A stretch of 64,000 nt of DNA. Source: Oscillospiraceae bacterium (GTDB taxonomy: Bacteria > Bacillota > Clostridia > Oscillospirales > Oscillospiraceae). The notes beneath the pieces are model-generated. The model ran no database searches. It saw only the letters and a list, made by a program, of their open reading frames with translations, and was not told where the DNA came from. Positions 16,190 through 23,340 of the stretch are shown in pieces. The stretch covers positions 242,920 through 306,919 of the forward strand of contig CAJTCG010000003.1 in assembly GCA_910574635.1 (NCBI GenBank), written 5' to 3'. The first letter of the stretch is position 1; every line of letters starts with the position of its first letter. A program made the translations under genes and the position numbers.

Positions 16190-16768
16190 TTAGAAATGGT
16201 CAACTACACGGTCCGCCAGCCCCCAGGCTACGGCCTCGGAGGCGTTGAAATAGCAGTCCGTAGCCGTCTTTTCCAGGACTTCATCCAGGCTACGGCCCGT
16301 ATGCCTAGCCAGGATTTTGCCCACCGTCTCACGGGTCTGCATCAGGTCCTTGGCAACACTGTTAATTTTTAAGGCGCTACCGCCCAGATTACCAGCAATC
16401 AACGGGTCGTGTATCAGGACCCGGCCATGGGGCAGGATTTCCCTTTTAGCTCCGGCGGCAAACAAAAGAGCCGCCATACTTGCCGCAATGCCAATACACA
16501 CGGTTTTGACCGGGCAGGATACGGCTTGCATGGCATCATACACGGCAAGGCCGCTGCTGACCTCGCCGCCAGGGCTGTTAATATACAGGGTGATTTCCTC
16601 GTCGGGGCTTTCGAGAGCCAGGAAATGAAGCTGAACAATCATGCTATTGGCAGTTTCGGCGTCGATTTCTCCGGTACAGTAGATTTCACGGTGCCGAAAA
16701 AGTGCATCCCGGATAGGAATACAGGCGGTTCCCTCGCAGGTCTCTTTGATAATGTTCGGTGTAATCAT
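16190..16768 (-). CDS. ClpP-like serine protease encoded on the element
   Basis: A 192-residue ClpP-family protease. The catalytic serine is in GIAASMA (Ser97), the histidine in LIHDP (His120), and an Asp follows near residue 170. The substrate strand ITLYINSPGGEVSSG is typical. In cells ClpP forms a chamber with an unfoldase such as ClpX. Element and phage copies often process proteins of the element. The start at 16768 follows GAGGGGGAC. It lies 13 bp upstream of the TraG-like gene in the same operon. It is divergent from housekeeping ClpP (short N-terminus, no propeptide), and the partner unfoldase is not encoded nearby. Confidence 0.85.
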   Translation of the reverse strand: MITPNIIKETCEGTACIPIRDALFRHREIYCTGEIDAETANSMIVQLHFLALESPDEEITLYINSPGGEVSSGLAVYDAMQAVSCPVKTVCIGIAASMAALLFAAGAKREILPHGRVLIHDPLIAGNLGGSALKINSVAKDLMQTRETVGKILARHTGRSLDEVLEKTATDCYFNASEAVAWGLADRVVDHF

Positions 16769-16781
16769 GTCCCCCTCACTT

Positions 16782-17426
16782 TCAATCGCGCAGGGCTGCA
16801 AACGGCTCCACGAGAATCTTGTACAGCAGGTCCGTTCGTTGTGGTGATTCCAGGACAGTGATTTCGTATATCGCCTCCCGGAACAAGCCCCGATTCTCGG
16901 GCACATGCTGGCAGATAGAGTCCCAATATACGCTCATAAAACGCCGGTTCCCCGTGAGCCTGAATACACCTTGGAAAAAGCGCCGAATCGGCATACGGTG
17001 AAGGTTGTACGGAGGCCCCGCCAGTGTGTTCAGCCCCTCTAACCGGGCAGCAAGGGATACCCGGACCTGAGTATTACGCTCCGGTTCGCAGCGTGGGAGC
17101 AGCGCGGAATCTTTGCGGCAATACGCCTCGTCTATCCGGGAAACGGGCGCGGCCAGGATGTTGACAACATCGGTCAATTCCTCTGGCGTAAGTTCATTAC
17201 GGCGTACCCGTTCGGCAATCTCACGGGCCGTCAGCTGATAGGACAGGTCCTCGCGGGTCCCCGTAATGATTTGCAGGTCGCAAAAAATATCATAGCCCCC
17301 CACGTATTTTACGATAGGCATACGGGCCATGGAGCGTATCACGGCACCGTCATACTCCGGGTGCGCCGCCCAATTATCCGCCAGATTGCCCAGACGCTCG
17401 TCAAGAGCGATTCGCTCAATCTCCAT
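16782..17426 (-). CDS. Element-encoded protein of unknown function
   Basis: A 214-residue soluble protein with AGGAGG six bases before its ATG. It is Arg-rich and helical, with no membrane segment or known motif. Its start overlaps the end of the next upstream gene by 11 bp, and the ClpP-like gene follows 13 bp after its stop, so it is translated from the same mRNA. The conserved-looking block is ARLEGLNTLAGPPYNLHRMP near residues 125-145. I cannot assign a role; operon position suggests replication or DNA transfer. Confidence 0.7.
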   Translation of the reverse strand: MEIERIALDERLGNLADNWAAHPEYDGAVIRSMARMPIVKYVGGYDIFCDLQIITGTREDLSYQLTAREIAERVRRNELTPEELTDVVNILAAPVSRIDEAYCRKDSALLPRCEPERNTQVRVSLAARLEGLNTLAGPPYNLHRMPIRRFFQGVFRLTGNRRFMSVYWDSICQHVPENRGLFREAIYEITVLESPQRTDLLYKILVEPFAALRD

Positions 17427-17754
17427 GCCTGTCCTCCTGGAGGCGGATAAAGGGCGGGACAATCCCGCGCTCCGTGTTCTCGCCCTGGAAGCAATGGCCG
17501 CAGTATTGCCAGATGCCGTCCCGGCCCTCGGTCACGCGCTTAAAGGTAGCATACGTCTCCCGGTATCGCCTCGTGTCCGGGTCCAGTTTGGTGCTGTACG
17601 GCTCTCCCATCTGAGCGCAGGCGGAGGACATACAGGCCGGAGGCAGACAATCCATGGCATCGTCTACTACGGCCTGGGAGACATAATCGCCTACCTGGGC
17701 TCTCTCATAGCTGAACGTGTCCGGGGTGTAAACTTCTTTGCCTTGATACGTCAT
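17416..17754 (-). CDS. Small Cys-containing element protein, unknown function
   Basis: A 112-residue protein with Cys residues in two groups (CLPPACMSSAC and YCGHC), which could bind a metal ion. No known family is recognised. It is the gene after SSB in a minus-strand operon and overlaps the next gene by 11 bp. The start has an AAGAGGGTAAAAAAAT-type leader that resembles a weak ribosome site. Confidence 0.65.
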   Translation of the reverse strand: MTYQGKEVYTPDTFSYERAQVGDYVSQAVVDDAMDCLPPACMSSACAQMGEPYSTKLDPDTRRYRETYATFKRVTEGRDGIWQYCGHCFQGENTERGIVPPFIRLQEDRHGD

Positions 17755-17821
17755 ATTTTTTTACCCTCTTTTCTTATGAAACGTTCAGGGGAGGCTTTTG
17801 CCTCCCCCGTGTATCTCTGCT

Positions 17822-18253
17822 TCATGCTGCCTTGCGCTTGCGGCCCTTGGCCGGGGCGGGTTCGTCCTCCTCCGGGATGTAGCCAGAGGCCTCCGGGGTA
17901 TAGTCATAGCGGTTTTCAGCAGCGGGCGCGGCGGGCTTGGAATCGGCAAAATAGACACTTTCCGCAACGATTTCCACGGACACGCGCTTGTTGCCGTCGC
18001 GGTCGGTCCAATTGCGGGTTTGGAGCCGTCCATCCAGCACAACCCGGCGGCCCTTGGCAAAATAGCCGCAGAGAAAATCAGCGGCACCCCTCCACGCCAC
18101 GACGTTGAAAAAGTCCGTCTCACGCTCTCCATCCTGGTCGGCGTAGTTACGCTCCACGGCGATACGGGCATTACAAACGGAAATCCCGCTGGCGGTCTTA
18201 CGGAGCTCGGGGTCAGCGCAGAGACGGCCCATAATAGTAATTTTGTTCAGCAT
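17822..18253 (-). CDS. ssb: Single-stranded DNA-binding protein (element copy)
   Basis: A 143-residue SSB with a full OB-fold (residues 1-105: MLNKITIMGRLCADPELRKT, FFNVVAWRGAADF, GRRVVLDGRLQTRNWTDRDG). The acidic tail is atypical: it ends in GRKRKAA rather than the DDDIPF-type tip that recruits host proteins. It protects single-stranded DNA during replication or transfer of the element. The chromosomal ssb at 50336 has the same layout but ends ..DGELPF, so the two copies differ in the partner-binding tip. It heads the element operon toward the TraG-like gene. Confidence 0.93.
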   Translation of the reverse strand: MLNKITIMGRLCADPELRKTASGISVCNARIAVERNYADQDGERETDFFNVVAWRGAADFLCGYFAKGRRVVLDGRLQTRNWTDRDGNKRVSVEIVAESVYFADSKPAAPAAENRYDYTPEASGYIPEEDEPAPAKGRKRKAA

Positions 18254-18563
18254 AATTTTTACCTCACTTATTCACAAAATTTTAGAGCAATTCACTCTGT
18301 TCGTCAAAACACCTGACGCCCGTAAAGCGGGCGTCCTGGATGTCCCCCGATAGCCGTATTTGCCTCTGGGGATGATACAGGGTCATGTCTCGGGATTCTC
18401 CAGACTTCTCTTTACCTTTTGGGCGTATTCGCGCCTCGCCAGGAGAGGGCAAAACGACCCTGGGGGAGTGGATCGCCCGCCTCCGGCGGGCGGTCCACTC
18501 TCCCAGGGTGCCACACGAGGGCGCAGCCCTCGTGTGTATTCGGTAGACGCTTCGGGCGTCCTA
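18254..18563. other. Non-coding stretch with long hairpins
   Basis: About 310 bp without a gene. It contains a GACGCCCG/CGGGCGTC hairpin near 18312, a long hairpin at 18457-18509 (arms of about 25 nt starting ACCCTGGGGGAGTGGA), a perfect 11-bp hairpin with GCA loop at 18512-18536, and a GACGC-TTCG-type hairpin near 18545. They probably stop transcription from the gene at 18564 before the ssb operon, but none has a clear T run. Confidence 0.55.
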
Positions 18564-18995
18564 TCACGTAGATTTCAGAATCAACGAGCAGGCCCTTTCC
18601 AACCCATGCCGGAGCCGCTTGTCCGCATTGATGTCCTCCGGTGTGTAGTCCAGAGCCTCCAGGGTGTCGGAGAGGTCCATGGTGTAGCTGTACTCGTGGT
18701 TATCCAGTTCGCAGCGAAACATTTCGCAGATAAACCCGTCGCCGGTCGGGTCTGCCGCAATGGCGGCGGCAAGTTCTTCCGCGTGTCGTGCCGTGGTGGT
18801 GTGCAGCAGGTCAGCGTCTTTTTTCCGCACAAACCCGCCGTAGCCGATGGAATAGATTTTGTCCTGGTCATTTTCAGGGTCCAGGCCCCAGCCCTGCATC
18901 ATCTCGGCAAATTGCTTCTGATTAAAGGCAAAGCCCAGGGGCAGAGCGTTAAACTCCTGCTGCTGACGGTCTCGCAGTTTTCGATACTCATTCAT
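18564..18995 (-). CDS. Conserved element protein, unknown function
   Basis: A 143-residue soluble acidic protein (MNEYRKLRDRQQQEFNALPL) similar in style to small proteins common in clostridial integrative elements. It has no enzyme motif or membrane segment. GAAAGGAGAAAG precedes its ATG. It is the rightmost gene of mobile element 1 and is separated from ssb by 310 bp of hairpins, so it is probably transcribed separately. A role cannot be stated. Confidence 0.7.
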   Translation of the reverse strand: MNEYRKLRDRQQQEFNALPLGFAFNQKQFAEMMQGWGLDPENDQDKIYSIGYGGFVRKKDADLLHTTTARHAEELAAAIAADPTGDGFICEMFRCELDNHEYSYTMDLSDTLEALDYTPEDINADKRLRHGLERACSLILKST

Positions 18996-19111
18996 TCAGT
19001 CTTTCTCCTTTCTACTAATACGGCTCTCTGGCGTCCTGATAAGGACGCAAAAATCCGCTGACCCCAGCCGGACCAGCGGAAAATCTAATTTATTTGATTG
19101 ACTATAAAGAA

Positions 19112-19139
19112 GAACAGGGGACCGAATGGCCCCCTGTTC
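19112..19139. terminator. Hairpin near the right end of element 1
   Basis: GAACAGGGG pairs with CCCCTGTTC across an 10-nt loop and is followed by TCTATTTGG. It is close to the right boundary of the element. Confidence 0.5.
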
Positions 19140-19175
19140 TATTTGGTGATAAGGTTCGACTGTCGTTGTCAGCTC

Positions 19176-19216
19176 TACTTCCTTATCGGCCCCCGCCTAA
19201 ATCCGGCGGTCCTTTT
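19176..19216 (-). repeat. Right copy of the 41-bp inverted repeat
   Basis: On the minus strand this reads AAAAGGACCGCCGGA, six variable bases, CGGGGGCCGATAAGGAAGTA, matching 4824-4864 at 35 of 41 positions. It starts 27 bp after the stop codon of the Na/Pi cotransporter gene, in the same relation to its gene as the left copy. Here the hairpin is CCGCC-GGATTTA-GGCGG, so the fold is kept despite the changed bases. Confidence 0.8.
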
Positions 19217-19243
19217 GGCTGCGGTTCTTTAAAGAAAGGCGGC

Positions 19244-20989
19244 TCAGGGCAGCTTGTACTTCCTCAAATCCTTGTCCAGGCTCTCGGTGAACTCTCCGGC
19301 GGCCTTGAAGTCATGGAGGAAGGCGTGGCGCTGCTCGGCGCGGTCCTCCCGCTCCTCCATGACGCAGACGGCGATGTTGGAGCAGTGGTCGGATACCCGT
19401 TCCAGGTTCGTCAGCAGATCGTTTAGGATAAAGCCCAGCTGCACGGTGCACTCCCCGCTCTGGAGGCGGTGGATGTGCCGGGCCCGGATCTCGTCGGTAA
19501 GCCGGTCGATGGTCTCCTCCAGGGGCTCCACCAGCTTGGCGGCGGCGGGGTCGTCGGCCTGGAAGCAGCTTACCGCCGCGGTCAAAATATCCTCCAGGGC
19601 CTGTTCCAGCACCAGGAGCTCCGCCTCCGCCGCGCCGGAGAAGCTGAGCCCCTTTTCGTGGAGCTCCCGGGCGGACTCCTGGATGTTCAGGGCGTGGTCC
19701 CCGATGCGCTCGAAGTCCCCGATGGCGTGGAGCAGCCGGGCCACGGTGTGGATATCCTCCATGGAGAGGCCGTGCTGGGAAATCTGCACCAAATAGCCGC
19801 TGAGGCGGTCCTCGTAGACGTCCAGCTTGTCCTCGTTTTCCAGAAGCTCCGCTTCCAGATTCCCGTTATACCTGGAAAGCTGCCCCAGGGAGGCCAGAAG
19901 GCTCTTTTGGGCCAGGGTCCCCATTTCGCAGGTCATGGCGGCGCACTCGCTGACCGCCGCGCCGGGGGTGCGGAGCAGCAGGGGGTCCAGGAAGGCGAAC
20001 CGGGGGGTCTTGTCCTCTTCCTTGACAGCCGCCCGGGCCAGCCATTCCAGCTGGCGGGAGAAGGGCAGCAGCAGGGCGGTGGTGCCGATGTTGAAAACCG
20101 TGTGGCACAACGCCACGCCCACGGCCCCCACGGCGGAATCCATAAAGGGGAAGTGGAACAGCAAATCCCCGCCGCAGAAGACGATGAGTCCAATCGCCGT
20201 GCCGATGATGTTGAAGGCGATGTGGATGACGGACACCCGCTTGGCCCCCCGGGAGACCCCGATGGAGGAGATCAGCGCTGTGACGCAGGTGCCGATGTTC
20301 TGGCCCATGATGATGGGGAGGGCCACGCCGTAGGTGATGGACCCGGTGAGGGCCAGGGCCTGCAAAATGCCCACGGAGGCCGCCGAGGACTGGATGACCC
20401 CGGTGAAGGCCGCGCCCACGGCCACGCCCAGCAGGGGATTGCGGAAGGCGGTCAGCAGGTCCGAGAAGCCCGGCATATCCGCCAGGGGGCTGACGGAGTT
20501 CTTCATCATCTCCATGCCGGACATCAAAATGGCGAAGCCAATGAGAATCCGCCCGATGTCCCGCCGCCGCTGGCGCTTGGAGCCCATGATGAGCAGGATG
20601 CCCGCCAGGGCGAAGAGGGGGGCGAAGTTCTCCGGCTTCAAGAGGTTCAAAAGCACGCTCTCGCTCTCAATGCCGGTGAGGGACAAAATCCACGCCGTCA
20701 GCGTGGTGCCCACGTTGGAGCCCATGATGACGCCGATGGTCTGTCCCAGCTCCATGACGCCGGAGTTCACCAGGCCCACCAGCATCACCGTCACCGCCGA
20801 GGAGGACTGGACGGCGATGGTGATGCCCGCGCCCAGGAGCAGGCCCTTCATGGGGTTGGAGGTCATGCGCTTCAGCAGCCGCTCCAACCGGCCGCCGGCC
20901 ATCTTCTCCAGGCTCTTGGACATGGTGGTCATGCCGTAGAGGAAGAAGGCCAGGCCGCCGCAGAGGGTAAACAGGGAAAAAATATCCAT
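19244..20989 (-). CDS. Na+/phosphate cotransporter (NptA family) with PhoU-like domain
   Basis: A 581-residue membrane protein. The N-terminal half has two Na/Pi-cotransporter repeats, each with a QSSSA motif (AVQSSSAVTVMLVGL near residue 60 and GVIQSSAASVGILQA near 205) and GSNVGTT / GQNIGTC loops. The C-terminal third (from about 355) is a PhoU-like helical domain. Family members import phosphate with sodium, and the PhoU part regulates it. The start at 20989 has GAGGAAAG upstream. A TATAAT box occurs about 50 bp upstream of the start (near 21050). It is convergent with mobile element 1. Confidence 0.9.
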   Translation of the reverse strand: MDIFSLFTLCGGLAFFLYGMTTMSKSLEKMAGGRLERLLKRMTSNPMKGLLLGAGITIAVQSSSAVTVMLVGLVNSGVMELGQTIGVIMGSNVGTTLTAWILSLTGIESESVLLNLLKPENFAPLFALAGILLIMGSKRQRRRDIGRILIGFAILMSGMEMMKNSVSPLADMPGFSDLLTAFRNPLLGVAVGAAFTGVIQSSAASVGILQALALTGSITYGVALPIIMGQNIGTCVTALISSIGVSRGAKRVSVIHIAFNIIGTAIGLIVFCGGDLLFHFPFMDSAVGAVGVALCHTVFNIGTTALLLPFSRQLEWLARAAVKEEDKTPRFAFLDPLLLRTPGAAVSECAAMTCEMGTLAQKSLLASLGQLSRYNGNLEAELLENEDKLDVYEDRLSGYLVQISQHGLSMEDIHTVARLLHAIGDFERIGDHALNIQESARELHEKGLSFSGAAEAELLVLEQALEDILTAAVSCFQADDPAAAKLVEPLEETIDRLTDEIRARHIHRLQSGECTVQLGFILNDLLTNLERVSDHCSNIAVCVMEEREDRAEQRHAFLHDFKAAGEFTESLDKDLRKYKLP

Positions 20990-21135
20990 AAGCTTTCCTC
21001 GCTTCCGTGTCCGCGCCAAGGCGGACGCTCCATCTTATGTGACGGCTCCATTATATATGTGGAGGGCAGGCGCAGGGAATCGGCGGAATGACCAAAACGC
21101 AAATTTTACGGAAATTTTTGGCGTTCCGCCCAAAA

Positions 21136-22665
21136 TTATTCTTCCGCTTTGTCTGTTTCGCCGGTTCCCTCTTCCTCCGGCTCCGGAATCCAGGGGCAGC
21201 GGCCGTAGAACGAGGTCATGGAGCGGATTTCCTCCGCCAGCTCCGGCGCGGCCTGGCCGGGGAGAAGCCGCCAGCGCCAGTTGCCCGCGCCCACGCCGGG
21301 GACGTTGATCCGGCTCTCGCTGCCTAAGGCCAGGTAGTCCTGCATCTGGGCCACAAACAGCTCCGCGACGCTGCCCTGCCCCGCCCGCAGCAGGGCAAGG
21401 CGCACCTCCTCCGCCCCGGAAACCCCCAGGTACTTCTCGGCGAAGGCCCGCTCCTGCTTGGGGGCGGAGGCATACCACCCGGCGGCGGTGTCGTTGTCGT
21501 GGGTGCCGGTGTAGCAGACGCAGTTGGGCTGGTAGTTGTGGGGCAGGTAGGCGTTGGAGGGGTCCGAGAAGGCGAACTCCAGCACCTTCATCCCCGGCAG
21601 GCCGGACTCCTCCCGGAGCTGGTGGACGCCTTCCGTCAGGATGCCCAGATCCTCGGCGATGAAGGCGATGCCCTGAAACCAGGAGGTCAGCACCCGCAGC
21701 AGGTCCATGCCGGGACCCTTCTCCCAGGAGCCCACCCGGGCGGTCTCGGCCCCTGCCGGGACGGCCCAGTAGCTCTCCAGGCCCCGGAAGTGGTCGATGC
21801 GGATGATGTCGAAGAGCTTGGAAGCTCCCTCCACCCTCCGAATCCACCAGCCAAAGCCGTTGCGCTTCATGGCTTCCCAGTCGTACAGGGGATTTCCCCA
21901 GAGCTGGCCGTCCTCAGAGAAGTAGTCCGGCGGCACGCCCGCCACCTTGGAGGGCTTCCCCTCCTCGTCCAGAAGGAACTCCTTCCGCTCGCTCCACACG
22001 TCGGCGGAGTCCAGGGAGACGTAAATGGGCAGGTCCCCGATGAGGCCCAGGCCCAGGCCGTTGACATAGGTTTTCAGCGCCGCCCACTGGGTAAAGAACC
22101 AGTATTGAACGCAGGTCTCAAAGGCCGCCTCCTCCGCCAGCTCCACCCGCCAGCGTTCCACGGCCTCCGTTTCGTGGCGGCGGAGGCCCTCGTCGGGCCA
22201 CTGGAACCAGGGGAGGCCCCCGAAGTGCCGCTTCGCGGCCCGGTAGAGGGCGTACTCCCGGACCCAGGGGCGCTCCTCGGCAAAGGCCCGGGCGGCTTCC
22301 GCCGCCTCGCCGCTGACCCGGGAGAAGGCCTTGCGGAGCAGGGGCTCCCGGCTCTTTTTCAGCGCGGCGTAGTCAATCTTGTCCCCGGCGGGGACCTTGG
22401 CGGAGGCCAGCTCCTCCTCCGTCAGGAGGCTGTCCCTGGCCAAGAGCTCCAAATCAATGAACAGGGGATTTCCGGCGAAGGTGGACTCGCTGGCATAGGG
22501 GGAATCCCCGGCCCCGGCGGGGCCCACGGGGAGAATCTGCCACCAGGACTGCCCCGCGTCCTGGAGGAAGTTGGCGAAGGCCCGGGCCTCCGCCCCCAGA
22601 GAGCCGATGCCGTACTCCGAGGGCAGGGAGAAAATGGGCAGGAGGATGCCTGCGGAACGTTTCAT
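21136..22665 (-). CDS. malQ: 4-alpha-glucanotransferase (amylomaltase)
   Basis: A 509-residue GH77 amylomaltase that moves alpha-1,4-glucan segments between maltodextrins in the cytosol. The opening block (GILLPIFSLPSEYGIGSLG, WWQILPVGP, SPYASESTFAGNPLFIDLE) is diagnostic. Catalytic regions RIDHFRGLESYWAVPAG, AEDLGI and the YTGTHDNDT motif are present. The start at 22665 has GGAGG nine bases upstream. It stands alone between convergent or co-directional genes. It fits with the amylosucrase at 42490 in glucan handling. Confidence 0.95.
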   Translation of the reverse strand: MKRSAGILLPIFSLPSEYGIGSLGAEARAFANFLQDAGQSWWQILPVGPAGAGDSPYASESTFAGNPLFIDLELLARDSLLTEEELASAKVPAGDKIDYAALKKSREPLLRKAFSRVSGEAAEAARAFAEERPWVREYALYRAAKRHFGGLPWFQWPDEGLRRHETEAVERWRVELAEEAAFETCVQYWFFTQWAALKTYVNGLGLGLIGDLPIYVSLDSADVWSERKEFLLDEEGKPSKVAGVPPDYFSEDGQLWGNPLYDWEAMKRNGFGWWIRRVEGASKLFDIIRIDHFRGLESYWAVPAGAETARVGSWEKGPGMDLLRVLTSWFQGIAFIAEDLGILTEGVHQLREESGLPGMKVLEFAFSDPSNAYLPHNYQPNCVCYTGTHDNDTAAGWYASAPKQERAFAEKYLGVSGAEEVRLALLRAGQGSVAELFVAQMQDYLALGSESRINVPGVGAGNWRWRLLPGQAAPELAEEIRSMTSFYGRCPWIPEPEEEGTGETDKAEE

Positions 22666-22703
22666 AAGAAAACCTCCATGATGAATAGTGTGCCCCCTCA
22701 TTG

Positions 22704-22742
22704 TAAAAAAACGCCCCCCGGTTGTCAAGAACCGGAGGGCGC
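22704..22742 (-). terminator. Terminator after the GNAT gene
   Basis: On the minus strand CGCCCTCCGGTT and AACCGGGGGGCG form a stem followed by seven T residues, just after the stop at 22748. Confidence 0.88.
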
Positions 22743-22747
22743 CGGAT

Positions 22748-23266
22748 TTACAGCTTTTTCTCATAGCAGTTCAAAATCTCGCGGATGTATCCGTGAAAGA
22801 AAAATTCCGTTCCCCCGGCGAAGCGGTAGCCGATGGAGGGATACAGGCGGTTGGCGGGGGCGTTCCCCTCCCAGGTGTCCAGGCGGATGACCGTCTTGCC
22901 CTGGGCCCGGGCGGTTTCCTCGCAGAAGGCCGCCATCCGCTTGGCAAAGCCCTTCCCGGACTGGGCCGGGTGGATGCAGAGGGTGTGGATTACCCCCACC
23001 TCCTCCCGCCCCGCCGGAATGGACCAGGAAATTTTGTCGTACTCGGGAAGCTGAATCCCGTTAAGGTTCACCACGCCCCAGAGCGCGCCGTCCTCCTCTC
23101 CCACATACAGGGTCCCGGCCTCCAGAGCCTTGCGGGCGTCCTCCGTAGTGGGATAGCTTCCCCGAAGCCAGTTGGTATAGGCGGGGCCCTGATCCTCCTT
23201 GTCGAAAATCGCCTCGTAAATCTCCCCGATTCGGGGCAGGTCGGCGGCGGTGGCTTTGCGAATCAT
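22748..23266 (-). CDS. GNAT-family N-acetyltransferase
   Basis: A 172-residue acetyltransferase of the GNAT fold. The acetyl-CoA binding motif is IHPAQSGKGFAKRM (about residue 100) following the beta-strand GVIHTLCIHP. The C-terminal strand SIGYRFAGGTEFFFHG is typical of small-molecule or peptide acetyltransferases. Substrate is unknown. GAGGAGCG precedes the start. It has its own terminator and follows ftsH on the same strand. Confidence 0.85.
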   Translation of the reverse strand: MIRKATAADLPRIGEIYEAIFDKEDQGPAYTNWLRGSYPTTEDARKALEAGTLYVGEEDGALWGVVNLNGIQLPEYDKISWSIPAGREEVGVIHTLCIHPAQSGKGFAKRMAAFCEETARAQGKTVIRLDTWEGNAPANRLYPSIGYRFAGGTEFFFHGYIREILNCYEKKL

Positions 23267-23304
23267 GGCAACGCGCTCCTCTCTCTTTAATAAATGAAAT
23301 GGGG

Positions 23305-23335
23305 GAAAGGCGCGCCGTCCCGGCGCGCCTTTTAT
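23305..23335 (-). terminator. Terminator after ftsH
   Basis: GGCGCGCC-GGGAC-GGCGCGCC stem followed by TTTCC on the minus strand, six bases past the ftsH stop. Confidence 0.82.
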
Positions 23336-23340
23336 CGGGT

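Larger units (their letters stand above)
4865..19175. mobile_element. Mobile element 1, about 14.3 kb, serine-recombinase type
   Basis: The region between the inverted repeats carries element functions only: a large serine recombinase at the left edge, TnpW-like ORF, XRE repressor, D5 helicase, repeat clusters, SLH/amidase protein, VirD4/TraG-type ATPase, ClpP-like protease, SSB and small unknown proteins. It separates two convergent housekeeping genes (M23 endopeptidase and the Na/Pi cotransporter). Base composition swings from about 75% GC (10.2-10.8 kb) to below 45% (11.05-12.3 kb), unlike the even host flanks. Exact att ends cannot be fixed; the boundaries given are the inner edges of the flanking repeats. 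No relaxase gene is recognisable, so the transfer mode is unknown. Confidence 0.8.

Noticed and set aside
18360..19061. Plus-strand frame at the right end of the element
   Set aside because: It crosses several long hairpins and is antisense to the 143-residue gene; no ribosome site.
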